This document shows positions 32,526 to 43,350 of a DNA stretch of 64,000 bases, in pieces. Both the position numbers and the translations under genes were made by a program. This DNA is from Meghimatium bilineatum (lineage: Eukaryota > Mollusca > Gastropoda > Stylommatophora > Philomycidae). How positions within the stretch are numbered: position 1 is the first letter of the stretch; each line of letters starts with the position of its first letter. The stretch is from positions 10,391,740-10,455,739 of the forward strand of contig CM067314.1 of the NCBI GenBank assembly GCA_034231615.1, written 5' to 3'. Below the pieces are notes generated by a model that was not told where the DNA came from, did not search any database, and saw nothing but the letters and a program-made list of their open reading frames with translations.

Positions 32526-33790
32526 AGCTATACGTCTAATGAGTTACATAACTAAAATACTCCTTAAGAAATACAAGAAAGAATTAAAAACAAGATATAC
32601 ACGGAGGTCGGTGAAGAACATTTCGGTTTTAGAAAAAACAAAGGAACCAGAAAATATATACTTAGTATCCGACTAGTGATAGATAAATATATAAAAGTCC
32701 AAAACAATATCTATATTTGCTTCATAGACTACAGCAAGGCTTTTGACGGAGTCCAACACAAAAATTAATCAAATGTCTTTAAAAAAAGTATAGATGGAAA
32801 AGACATCAGACTGATTAGAAATATATATTGGGAACAAACTGCATCAATAAGGTGTGAAAACGGCTACTCTCCATACATAGAAATAAGAAGAGGGGTAAGA
32901 CAAGGCTGCATTTTATCACTAAGCCTATTTAATATATACACAGAGAATATCTTTAAAAATATAGAAGAAATACCAGGACTCAAGATCAGAAGTAAAATAA
33001 TAAACAATTTGAGATATGCAGATGCCACTGTTCATTTAGCAGAAAGTGAACATGAACTGCAAAGACTAATAGATCAAGTCAATAAATCAAATAAAGAATA
33101 TGGGCTGGATATAAATATCCAAAAAACATAAACCATGATAATCAGCAAAGACACAGAAAAGCAAGACATAAACTTATACATACAGGGAGACAAACTGCAA
33201 CAAGTAAAACAGTATCAATATCTTGGACACATAGTCACAAATGATGGCAGAAGTGAAACAAAAGTTAAAAAAGGAATAGGAATGGCAATAAGTAGCTTCA
33301 ATGACATGAGGAAAATATTAACATCTAAACAAATTACAAACAAGTTTAAAATTAAAATTATAAAATGCAATATTTATTCTATATTATTGTATGGCTCAGA
33401 AGCATGGGCACTAAATAAATAGTTAGAAGACATAATTTGTGCCGTTGCGATGTTGGTGTATAGGAAAATAGGGAGAACACCATGAAAGGAGAAGACAACA
33501 AACAAAGAGTTTCTAAAATCACTTAATATGATAGAACTACTAAGAGAAATAAAGATAAGGAAATAAAATATTTTATATACATTAAAAGGCATAACACCTT
33601 ATTGAAGACCTTACTTGAGAAGTCAAAGGGAAACGAACAAAAGGTAGGCAGAGATACAAATGGGAGAGTAACATCACACGATGGACAGAATACAGTCTAG
33701 CAGAGTGCACTACTAAGACAAGAGACAGGAGATGTTGGATTTCTGTTGCAGCCAACCTTCGTTGCGGAGACGGCACTTAATGATGATGAC
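32526..33790 (+). mobile_element. LINE family D, RT core and C-terminus
   Basis: Continues the element after the nested insertion: VGEEHFGFRKNKGTRKYILS, then ICFIDYSKAFDGVQH (catalytic Asp present), RRGVRQGCILSLSLFNIYTE, NNLRYADATVHLAESEHELQ (YADA where YADD is expected). Next come VKQYQYLGHIVTNDGRSETK, YGSEAWALNK and the tail, ending at a GATGATGA tract. A handful of stops and shifts. It can be compared with the copy at 35.33-35.85 kb, which is open. Confidence 0.9.
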
Positions 33791-34036
33791 TGAAATGTTC
33801 ATTACAAAACATACTAATATAGACATATTCACAATAAAACAACATAATTTAGACATATTGTTTATAAATCCGACTAATATAGATGTATTAGCTAAAACAA
33901 AACAAAATCGAAAGTATCTTCAACAAATAACATTAATGCAAAAGAACTTACTATGACTTGCTTCATGAAGTATGAGAGTCTATATAAATTACGCTGTTCT
34001 CAGTTTTAATATTTTGCTACAGTTTGATTCATATGC
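33791..34036. other. AT-rich spacer, nothing recognised
   Basis: Loosely repeated ATTAATATAGA and ATAATTTAGACATATT words; too diverged to define a unit. Confidence 0.4.
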
Positions 34037-34110
34037 GTTATATTATCTCAAACGACCGTTATATTATCTCAAACGTCCGTTATATTATCTCAAACGTCCG
34101 TTATATTATC
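34037..34110. repeat. 21-bp tandem repeat, 3.5 units
   Basis: Units of TTATATTATCTCAAACGTCC plus G. Confidence 0.9.
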
Positions 34111-34152
34111 GTACAAATATACCAAAGAACCAAAGAACGTACAAATAACTTC

Positions 34153-34263
34153 GTACAAATGTCGCAGTGATTACATTAATCTCATGTTTGTACAAATGTC
34201 GCAGTGATTACATTAATCTCATGTTTGTACAAATGTCGCAGTGATTACATTAATCTCATGTTT
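34153..34263. repeat. 37-bp tandem repeat, 3 perfect units
   Basis: Units of GTACAAATGTCGCAGTGATT plus ACATTAATCTCATGTTT; identical copies. Confidence 0.9.
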
Positions 34264-35213
34264 GGATAAACTATATTCACTTTCTTATTTACGTACACTC
34301 GGGGCATAACATAAAATATCGTACGTAATATAATAGAATATATAGTTTTGTATCTACTTAATTTATAAATTAGCCGTGCGACTACCATCTGTGATGTATC
34401 GACCAGGCCATCTAATCTTAACGTAGCGTTCACCACGTAGAAATCAATTACTAGAAGATTATTGAAAAGGTCCAGTACAATACGAGGCGGTGACAGAAAA
34501 ACATGTCTTTTCTTAACTCTGATATGCGTTAGAGTCTTTGAAGTGACAAAATATTGAAATATGAATCAGATATATGAAATAAATATCATATCCATTTTCT
34601 GTAATCGCTTAATAAGTTCGACCCTTTTTCGTAAAGGTGTTCCCTTCCAACAAGGAAGTTCACAACAGGATAAATACTTTTAGTCTTTTCAAAGATCCAA
34701 GCTGTGACATCTGACGTCGTCTCATTGCTGTTTGTTCACGCCACATTCATGTATAGAAACTATTAGTTTATTCTGTGTACATCTAAATGAGAACATTGAG
34801 TGTTTCCAATAGCTTGATCCAGTAAACATTTTTATAGATATTAGATATACAAAATTGGTGGACGAAGACGGCCCGCGGGCAGAATGTGACTCGCTAAGCC
34901 ATTTTTGTTCGTGACTCCCAAGCAGATCTAAAGGTGGTATATGTGCAGGTCTGACAGCTCAGAAAGTACATACTGAGAAACATCGAAACAAAAACAAATA
35001 AAAAAAAACTAAAAACTATGTTTGTTTCCAAAACAAACGACAAATGATCAATATATACTATTCCAGGAACCTCACAGAACATTACGTAGGAAAACAGAGT
35101 ATAGAGTAGAGTTGTGATTTCATTGTGACAGGAGAATCTACAAGATGCATGACTTAGAAGATCGTTACGGTTACCACGACTTCAGCTGCATTAGAACACA
35201 GAGTGTAACTCGT
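34264..35213. other. No gene recognised
   Basis: Ordinary AT-rich sequence between arrays. No splice-bounded coding segment found. Confidence 0.4.
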
Positions 35214-36035
35214 GTTTGAATTCCTAGTGATTCAACGATTATAATTCAACGATTTGAATTCCTAGTGATTCAATAGTTCCTAGTGATTCAATAGTTCCTA
35301 GTGATTCAATAGCTCCTAGTGATTTAAAAAGAGAATAGGAATGGCTAAAGTAGCTTCAATGACATGAGGAAATTATTAATATCTAAACAAATTACAAACA
35401 AGTTAAAAATGAGAATTATAAAATGCTACATCTATTCCATATTAATGTATGGCGCAGAAACATGGACACTAAATAAACAATTAGAAGACAAAATTGATGC
35501 CTTTGAAATGTGGGTATATAGAAGAATAGGGAGAACATCATGGAAAGAGAAGAAAACACATAAAGAGGTGCTAAAGACACTTAATATGAAGAAAGATCTA
35601 CTAAGAGAAATAAAGATCAGGCAAATAAAATACTTTGGACACATTAAAAGACATGACACCCTATTGAAGACCTTACTTGAGGGTAGAGTCAAAGGGAAGC
35701 GAGCAAGAGATAGGCAGAGATACAAGTGGGAGAGTAACATTACACGATGGACAGGTTACAGTCTAGCAGAGTGCACCACCAAAACAAGAGACATGAGATG
35801 TTGGAGATACGTTGCAGCCAACCTTCGTTGCGGAGACGGCACTTGATGATGATGAGTGATTCAATAATTCATATTAATTCAACGATTTGAATTCCTGGTG
35901 ATTCAATAATTCATATTAATTCAACGATTTGAATTCCTGGTGATTCAATAGTTCCCAGTGATTCAATAATTCATATTAATTCAACGATTTGAATTCCTAG
36001 TGATTCAATAATTCATATTAATTCAACGATTATAA
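35214..36035. repeat. Minisatellite of GATTCAATAGTTCCTAGT words, split by a LINE
   Basis: Left part about 35214-35327, right part about 35857-36035. Words are GATTCAATAGTTCCTAGT on the left and AATTCATATTAATTCAACGA / TTTGAATTCCTGGTGATTCA on the right. The LINE D tail at 35328-35852 lies between, so it inserted into, or was caught within, the array. Confidence 0.8.
35328..35852 (+). mobile_element. LINE family D 3' end, open copy
   Basis: Open for about 160 codons: SSFNDMRKLLISKQITNKLK, IIKCYIYSILMYGAETWTLN, VYRRIGRTSWKEKKTHKEVL, IRQIKYFGHIKRHD, WESNITRWTGYSLAECTTKT, and ends AANLRCGDGT-stop with GATGATGA. 5'-truncated after the palm. The intact frame makes it the youngest family D copy here. 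Confidence 0.9.
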
Positions 36036-36149
36036 CAGTACAAGCATGGAATGTTCAAAAAGAATGAATTAATTATTTATGCTCGTTACGTTTTGCTTCC
36101 ATGTCGTAGTGCAATTAGAAGTAACTATAACAATGGAGACCATAACTAT

Positions 36150-36312
36150 AACTATAACAAGAGAGACACTTCGCAGAACAACCATCAGAGATGGTATAAC
36201 TATGGGTCTCAACAACATACAAGAATTACAAAAGTAGCATCACATCGCTCGAACTGGAGAGTTCTGGTTTCTGTCATATGTACCGTGTTCGGCGCTGAAG
36301 GAACATAGATAC
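36150..36312 (+). mobile_element. LINE family E 3' remnant
   Basis: Reads ETLRRTTIRDGITMGLNNIQ, ELQK and, in the next frame, SNWRVLVSVICTVFGAEGT-stop, then ACATAAA. It parallels RETLRRTINREGM...LNNTQQL and WKAMVSALCAAYGPGGT. Confidence 0.75.
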
Positions 36313-36350
36313 ATAAAAATAGAGATTGTAGCTGCTTACTTGATGTAGGG

Positions 36351-36725
36351 GTTTGTTGAAGTGACTGCTTTAGTGGTTTGTTGAAGTGACTGCTTTAGTG
36401 GTTTGTTGAAGTGACTGCTTTAGTGGTTTGTTGAAGTGACTGCTTTAGTGGTTTGTTGAAGTGACTGCTTTAGTGGTTTGTTGAAGTGACTGCTTTAGTG
36501 GTTTGTTGAAGTGACTGCTTTAGTGGTTTGTTGAAGTGACTGCTTTAGTGGTTTGTTGAAGTGACTGCTTTAGTGGTTTGTTGAAGTGACTGCTTTAGTG
36601 GTTTGTTGAAGTGACTGCTTTAGTGGTTTGTTGAAGTGACTGCTTTAGTGGTTTGTTGAAGTGACTGCTTTAGTGGTTTGTTGAAGTGACTGCTTTAGTG
36701 GTTTGTTGAAGTGACTGCTTTAGTG
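36351..36725. repeat. 25-bp minisatellite, 15 apparently perfect units
   Basis: Unit GTTTGTTGAAGTGACTGCTT plus TAGTG. Exactly 375 bp; I see no variant between the first and last unit. Either very recent or actively homogenised. Confidence 0.95.
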
Positions 36726-38120
36726 GTTTGACGGATGTATGGAGTTACGGCTGTTGGTGAAGTGGGGGTGTAAGTTTGAAATAGTCACAATCACTTGTGT
36801 GTCTAGTTACTAGGGTGTTCACGACAACGACAGAGCAGACAGCTTGGCAAGTTCTGTCAATATATCATGCGGCAAATGAATGCGCTTGTGTCTACACATT
36901 GAACATCTTGCGAAAAACTGCACAGTCTAACGAAATTAATGAGGATGAAAATTATTGTGTTTTCTTATATCCAGAATAAAGGATCTGGGTTTTAAACGTC
37001 ACTTTGCCATAAATGGAAGTCACTAAGTAAAGATAGATCCAATGATAACAATCTGCATTTGGGAATAAAGATAAATCTTCATATACTATTTGGCATAAAC
37101 TATTTGGTAAACTATTTGGCATGTTCCCATTTTTTCTGTCTTTACCTTACCTAACCCACGCGTCTGGTATCCATTTTTGCTGTCTTTACCTTACCTAACC
37201 CATGCGTCTGGTACCCATTTGCATTATGATGATAAGCGTGGTTGAAAAAACCATAGTTTAAAATTGAATTTGTGGTTAGTCTCTGGTAATTGTGTCCCTT
37301 ATTGCATCGATTAGATGAGGCATGTCCATTTTCACAGTCGGACAATCTATAAAAATCCATCTAAGATGTAAATAAGAAAGATTTCGGATAGAAGTTGGGA
37401 ACTACAACGTAAAATAAATTATGCCAACTATATGGCACTAGAACGGAGAAATTGTTCGTGTGTGCAACCAGGACCTGAATTTCTAGTTCAGCGTTCAAAT
37501 AAAAGGACCACTGTCTTATAACCATGTACGTTGTAGAAGACGGGTAAGGAAAGCAATTGATGGATATACTGATAACCTGCCATTTGTTGAAAACATCATT
37601 TCATCACATCTTTTCTCAATGTTCAACTTTTGGCTTTTAGTAAGTTATCCTCAAGGATAACGACAAGATGCTGGCCAGTGAACAGTGTATCTCTGTCCGT
37701 TTATGGCAGGCTCCTAGGTGACAGGGAATGCTAGATGTATCATCACTGCCAATGGATCAACAAATATGACATCAGAATGATGAGTCAGCTGGTCCATAAG
37801 CGTTTGATGTGCTCCCGACCGGAAGTGTTAATTACGTGATACTGGGGTACTTGAATTGGTACTAAACATTCATTTATATGTCCCTCTCCCCCACTTAAAC
37901 AGCCATGTCTTTTAGAAGACTGTGTATGCGTCCGGGTGTCGCCTAAGTTACACATCTGAGAATAACCCGTGCTTTTGTCAGAACAAATGTCAAGAGTGAT
38001 CTGCTTACCTCTAAATGAAAGTTTTCATCATCGTCGTCGTAATGTATCCCTGGACAACAGAATCTAGCAGGAAATAAAGCAGCATACAGACGTGTAAAAT
38101 ATGTTTCATAACAGGAAATA
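36726..38120. other. No gene; short duplications only
   Basis: Contains two copies of a roughly 44-bp segment with CTTTACCTTACCTAACCCA (about 37137-37222) and triple ACTATTTGG words near 37090. No exon or known element recognised. Confidence 0.4.
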
Positions 38121-38124
38121 ACGC

Positions 38125-38400
38125 ACGTGTCTTGTCGGGGCCCGAAAGGGGAGCAACGAATAGCAACACTGTTTACCTTCCATCATGTCGTAAAAGGCGA
38201 CTAAGAAGGTTATGGGATGGAGTTGACTATACAATCCCATATAGGGTCAGTGATCCAAAGCCATGCTGAAGTCGGATGTATCAGGCAAAAAGGCGCAGAT
38301 ATCGCAGCAGTGCTGTAAATCATGACACAACGCTTTCCGTTCTCCGGACTACATCCTACTAAGCTGCAGGAGTTTGAGAACGAACGCAGAAAAAGAAGAC
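38125..38400 (+). repeat. SINE-like repeat S3, fullest copy
   Basis: Order of blocks: GGGGCCCGAAAGGGGAGCAA, AACACTGTTTACC, ATGTCGTAAAAGGCGACTAA, TATGGGATGGAGTTGAC, CCATGCTGAAGTCGGATGT, CATGACACAACG, then CATCCTACTAAGCTGCAGG and GAGAACGAACGCAGAAAAA. Partial copies are at 1, 4.2, 6.45 and 54.9 kb. No Pol III boxes that I can place, so SINE status is uncertain. Confidence 0.55.
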
Positions 38401-38494
38401 AGGAAATAAAGCAGCATACAGACGTGTAAAATATGTGTTTCATAACAACAAAAAGAAAGACATTTACAATATGAAAATAAATTAAACAAATTCT

Positions 38495-38610
38495 CAGAAA
38501 TTCATTCATTCATTGATTCATTTTCCTTTTGCGCTGAAGTTAGCGCATAGGACAGAGGTCAGATCTCTCCAATTCTGTCTGTTCAAAGCTATTCTGTGCA
38601 GTTCTTGAAT
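38495..38610 (-). mobile_element. LINE family F 3' end
   Basis: Minus strand reads IQELHRIALNRQNWRDLTSV, LCANFSAKGK-stop, followed by (GAAT)n. Nearly identical to 58.01-58.13 kb. Confidence 0.8.
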
Positions 38611-38689
38611 AATATGAACATTGGTGGAAATAACACCAGAAATAACACCAGGAAAATCTGGCTGAACAGATGAGAAATAGCGCTGACTG

Positions 38690-39042
38690 ATCTAAATATA
38701 TGAAAGCACGATAACAGGATCAAAAAACAATAGCAGCATAAACATACAGTGCAGATAAGACGAATCCCTTATCTTTCAGTTTCGAACAGAGTAGACTAGT
38801 TAATAGTCAATTAAAACATATTATGCCTCAGAAACTGCTCTTATCTCAAGGAAACAACAGACACCTTCTTATTTACTGCCCTTCCTTCTCAACTGACTTA
38901 ACAAAAAACATTTAGGCACCTTTAACAAGTCACTAACACACTGTATGGATCACTTATATTTTTAAAAACCTGCAGGTTCTTTTAAGAAAACCACTCTGCT
39001 GCCAAGAGTAGAATTACTGTACCGCATTTGGACATCGGCAAC
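38690..39042 (+). mobile_element. LINE C-terminal remnant, I/Jockey-like group
   Basis: Reads LVNSQLKHIMPQKLLLSQGN, then NRHLLIYCPSFSTDL and HTVWIT-like words, resembling the remnant at 24.13-24.61 kb (HPNETVEQFLIDCPYISTA, LTVANLLYGS). Confidence 0.5.
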
Positions 39043-39223
39043 TAGACTAGGAGGGGGGGAACTGTCAGCACATACTTTTATTTTGTTGCTGCACTGACTA
39101 GGGGGGAGGGGACTGTCAGCACATACTTGAATTTTGTTGTTGTACTGACTGGGGGGGGAGAACTGTCAGCACATACTTGTATTATGTTGTTGCACTGACT
39201 AGGGGGAGGGGGAACTGTCAGCA
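39043..39223. repeat. Roughly 50-bp minisatellite, 3.5 units
   Basis: Units combine a G-rich GACTAGGGGGGAGGGG, CTGTCAGCACATACTTG and ATTTTGTTGTTGCACT. The last unit runs into the SINE-like repeat S2. The related unit GGCACTGGGGAGGAGGAAAC at 60.74 kb suggests the array grew from the 5' edge of that repeat. Confidence 0.85.
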
Positions 39224-39495
39224 ATGTTTTCCTATGGCTGATGTCCATCATGAAGAAATAGTGTCTCTGTACGTGACAAACCTTTTGCCGTGAACATTTG
39301 GTTTGCATGTCTGGAGCAATAGAGACGTTCGGCATACCTAGTAGACAATTGGTGACGGGAAATGAGCACAGTGAACCTAACTTGGCTGCAGAGGCTCAGA
39401 TCAGCGCATAGTTAGAAATCTACTTTACTGGTTGTGTGTTAGTTATTTTCTGACTCTGACCTGGGATTGGCCGAAAATCCACAGATGTGACATCA
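39185..39495 (+). repeat. SINE-like repeat S2
   Basis: Shared with 60.74-61.11 and 54.05-54.26 kb: TTTTCCTATGGCTGA, GGAGCAATAGAGA, TTCGGCATA, CAATTGGTGACGGG, AATGAGCACAGTGAACC, and CGAAAATCCACAGA. The CTTGGCTG...GTGG and AGGTTGxAAxCTACC words of the better copies resemble Pol III A and B boxes. Confidence 0.6.
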
Positions 39496-39799
39496 CTATA
39501 ATACAATTACAACTACAATTAATTACAAACAAGATGAGACGTCGCCTCGGGTTATCAAATTCCGCGGCAGGCAGTGGGTAACCAGAATTAAAATTAAAAC
39601 ACAGACTGATTGAACGCATAAAAAGAAACACCGTGAACACCAACATACAAAATATATAGAAAACAACAACAACAATGTCAACATCTACACAAGCACCAAC
39701 AAATTAAATTATGGAAACCTTGGAGAGAGAACCAGTAGTTCCAAGATTGGCATAAATCCAAGTCTTCGCTTAATATTCTATAACTAAACATTTTTGGTA

Positions 39800-40310
39800 T
39801 AAGAAACAACAAAATTAGAACTTGTTAATTTACTACACACTCATAAGATACAAGTGTCCCTCTCACAGGAGACTATACACAAAGATACTGATCCGCATAT
39901 GTCAAGATGTACCAGCTATTCCTGTAAGTGTACCAAAATCCGTGGCATAATTATATATATATATCAGGAATGTTATTCAGGGACATGTCTCACCGCTAAA
40001 AGCCAACCCAACAGTTATGCAGAAGTGACTATCTGGCACACTGGATGAAAATGCAAAATCTACAACATATACATCCCACCTCAGTCAATATGCAGCTTAC
40101 CGGAAATCCTTACAACCAGTTTCTCAAAACAGTTCTTTCTGTTGATTTAATGACCATGTAACCATCTTCATGCCATCAAGCACAGAACACCTACTCCTGT
40201 GGCCGCACTCTTCACCAGCGATGATCATCATGGTGCTCCCGATATTCAGGTGACTGCCATCAGATCCTGCACCACCGATGATAGATCTAGGTACGCTCTA
40301 GAAAATCGTC
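39800..40310 (+). mobile_element. LINE endonuclease fragment, I/Jockey-like group
   Basis: Reads HTHKIQVSLSQETIHKDTDP, HMSRCTSYSCKCTKIRGIII, YAEVTIWHTG, then KCKIYNIYIPPQS, the first half of an AP-type endonuclease (SQET, and NIYIPPQ strand). Stops follow and the rest is scrambled. Confidence 0.6.
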
Positions 40311-40443
40311 TTATTTTTTAATTTGGTAACCCCCAAGCCTTGTGGACTAAATTCCAACCACTCTTTTGTCTAGTACTGGGTCGGTGTGTTCTTTGTCTTT
40401 ATTCATTGTGTTCCGTCATTTACGTCATTTTTATTTGTTCGTT

Positions 40444-40730
40444 TAGTTTTCATATTTAAGTTTTTTATATACTTCCTGTCTTACGGGCATCTCATTTCCA
40501 TATTTCTGTTGGATTCGTTTGTGTGTTCTAAGAATTTCCATTCGTCATAATTTGGTGTTTTGTGCTTATCAAGACCTTTTAGTTGAAACGTTGATATGTT
40601 TTGTGTATTGTAATGTGTATGTCTTTTTGTGTACAGATCATTACCCATTAGTTTCAGTGATAGTCCGTCTTGTCTGAGTGAAACTATTATAAGAACCTGT
40701 GTTTTACGTGAGTACAATTGTTGTTAAAAT
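40444..40730 (-). repeat. Fold-back/MITE-like family, half element
   Basis: The minus strand matches one arm and centre of the element at 31.05-31.39 kb: ACGTAAAACACAGGTTCTTA, GGGTAATGATC, CAACGTTTCAACTAAAAGGT and CTTGATAAGCACA. Confidence 0.65.
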
Positions 40731-41415
40731 TGAATTGAGGAAACCACCACGTGACATACTGAAGAATAGTATAGCCAAACTTGAATTGAAATAAATCTGC
40801 AGCGTGTGACATAGTGAACAAATGTTGATGAACATTAAACTGAAGTAGCCTTCCACTACGTGACACAGTGAACACAAGTGTCACTAGTTTAACTGCAGTG
40901 AACCTCCACGACGTGACGCAGTAAACACAAGTGTCACTATTTTAACTGCAGTGAACCTCCACTACGTGACACAGTGAACACACGTGTCACTAGTTTAACT
41001 GCAGTGAACCTCCACGACGTGACGCAGTAAACACAAGTGTCACTATTTTAACTGCAGTGAACCTCCACTACGTGACACAGTGAACACAAGTGTCACTAGT
41101 TTAACTGCAGTGAACCTCCACGACGTGACGCAGTAAACACAAGTGTCACTATTTTAACTGCAGTGAACCTCCACTACGTGACACAGTGAACACAGGTGTC
41201 ACTATTTTAACTGCAGTGAACCTCCACTACGTGACACAGTGAACACAAGTGTCACTATTTTAACTGCAGTGAACCTCCACTACGTGACACAGTGAACACA
41301 GGTGTCACTATTTTAACTGCAGTGAACCTCCACTACGTGACACAGTGAACACAGGTGTCTCTATTTTAACTGCAGTGAACCTCCACTACGTGACACAGTG
41401 AACACAGGTGTCCAC
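40731..41415. repeat. 53-bp minisatellite with a 106-bp higher-order phase
   Basis: Unit: GTGAACCTCCACTACGTGAC, ACAGTGAACACAAGTGTCAC, TATTTTAACTGCA. Between about 40850 and 41165 two variants alternate strictly (CTACGTGACACAGTGAA... with TAGTTTAACT, against CGACGTGACGCAGTAAA... with TATTTTAACT) for three rounds. After that come four to five units of one mixed type. The first 120 bp is a degenerate edge. Confidence 0.95.
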
Positions 41416-41532
41416 ATCGTACTTCTTCGGGATTCTGTCAACATTATTATTATCATCGTAATCGTCATCATTATTGACATCTTCGTTACCATAAATAATC
41501 ATTGAATGCATGGTTTATGTTCTACAATCATC

Positions 41533-41852
41533 ATCATCAGGTGCCATGCCTGGTGGCGTAGGCGGTCATGGCTCTCCACAGCTCTCTATCCACAGTATTA
41601 TGTATCAAAGTCGTTGTTGTTTCTTTGCCGTGCCAGGTTGTCAAACTGTCTAATATTTTCTCACGTTGTCGCCCTCTGTCTCTGGTGCCTTCAATCTTGC
41701 CTGTTGTGATTATGTTTTCTAAACCTGCCTGTCTCATGAAGTGGCCAAAAAAAGAATATTGCCTTTTTCTTATATTCTTGATTAAGGTCCGTTTCGCATT
41801 TAACTCTTTTAACACATCTAAATTAGTTTTTCTGGCAGTCCATGGTATCCAC
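41533..41852 (-). mobile_element. LINE family A 3' end
   Basis: Minus strand: LKELNAKRTLIKNIRKRQYS, FFGHFMRQAGLENIITTGKI, LDSLTTWHGKETTTTLIHNT, ends RHGT-stop with a GAT tail. Open frame; about 320 bp. Confidence 0.9.
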
Positions 41853-41869
41853 TAGGCCTACAGTTAGTG

Positions 41870-42125
41870 TTCTACAATACGCATATAATACGTCTATAAT
41901 ACGTCTACGATGCGTTTATAATCTGTGTATAATACACATATAATACGTCTATAATCTGTGTATACTACACATATAATACTTCTAAAATACGCATATAATA
42001 CATATATAATACACATATAATACATATATAATACGTCTATAATACGTCTATAATACGTCTATAATACGTCTATGATACGTCTTTAATCTGCGCATAATAC
42101 ATATATACTACGCATATACTACGTC
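41870..42125. repeat. Degenerate 11-bp repeat array
   Basis: Interspersed TAATACGTCTA, TAATACACATA and TAATCTGTGTA words, about 22 units. Confidence 0.85.
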
Positions 42126-42640
42126 CCAAAAGCATTTTTTCGTCCCATGATCGAATCATTTCCGTGATTCTTTTTAACAACAGTTGAACTAAAAATATCC
42201 GCGTATGTCAGCTGTCAATTGTATTAACTAAAAAAAGACTCCTTACGTGAAATGGAGTGATTGAATCTATGTATATCTTCACAACTGCTGCGCATTGGAA
42301 TACTGTTTGAATTTAGTAGCAATTTCCACATCAATTGTAGATGAAAGAAAGAAATTTGACAATTAATAGATGACTACAAGATATTTGCTGAGTTTTATGA
42401 AAGTGTTGCGTCAAAAAATAATAATAATGTATCGATGAAAATGGCGAGAAAATTTTCGCTACGAAGACATTTGATATGTCTATTGAGACGTAGGGCGTAT
42501 AGTTTGATCTGTCAACCGTATATAGGAACTAGACATGAACACAAAAAGGTTGGGCATGTAACAATTAATTTAATTTCTTATTTGTATATGTTTATTTACG
42601 ATGCTGATGATACAAGCTGTGTATATAAGGCATTATCTTT
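42126..42640. other. No gene recognised
   Basis: AT-rich. A 71-codon open stretch from about 42435 (MKMARKFSLRRHLICLLRRR...) has no splice or homology support. Confidence 0.4.
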
Positions 42641-42644
42641 GAGC

Positions 42645-42842
42645 TGTTGAATTACCTTAGGCAGCCTTCTTGACTTCAGTCAGACACCAAGTCTTACTGT
42701 GGAAAAGTAAGTATATCACGTTATGTTTCTATATATTAGTTGCCGATTCTTTCTTCATTATCTATCGACTTTGTCTCAGAAGAAAATATCTTTAGCATCT
42801 TGTGGCTATTGCAGATGTAGTTAAGCAGTGGCTGATGTGATC
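42645..42842 (-). repeat. Dispersed repeat R1, inverted copy
   Basis: Reverse complement of the repeat at 27.59-27.77 kb, about 85 per cent alike by eye. Confidence 0.6.
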
Positions 42843-42894
42843 GTACAGATCGAATTGAAATTATCATTGGTTATGGATTCAATTCATTGCTCGA

Positions 42895-43350
42895 AACCTA
42901 ACCACCGATCCTTTCTTGTGGTTAGGTTTGAGATTAGTGACCACCGTGCATTAATGTTGTCCGATTCTTTCTTGTGGTTAGGTTTTAGATTAGTGACCAG
43001 CCTGCAGTAATGTGGACCGATCCTTTCTTGTGGTTTATTAGTAACCAGCATGCAGTAATGTGGACCGATCCTTTCGTGTAGTTAGGTTTGAGATTAGTGA
43101 CCAGCGTGCATTAATGTTGTTCGATCCTTTCTTGTGGTTAGGTTTGAGATTAGTGACCAGCATGCAGTAATGTGGTCCGATCCTTTATTGTGGTTAGGTT
43201 TGAGATTAGTAACCAGCCTGCAGTAATGTGGTCCGATCCTTTCTTGTGGTTAGGTTTGAGATTAGTGACCAGCCTGCAGTAATGTGGACCGATCCTTTCT
43301 TGTGGTTTATTAGTGACCAGCATGCAGTAATGTGGACCGATCCTTTCTAT
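42895..43350. repeat. 56-bp minisatellite, about 8 units
   Basis: Unit: TTAGGTTTGAGATTAGTGAC, CAGCCTGCAGTAATGTGGAC, CGATCCTTTCTTGTGG. Two units carry the same internal deletion (GTGGTTTATTAGTxACCAGC), so a multi-unit block was copied. Confidence 0.95.
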
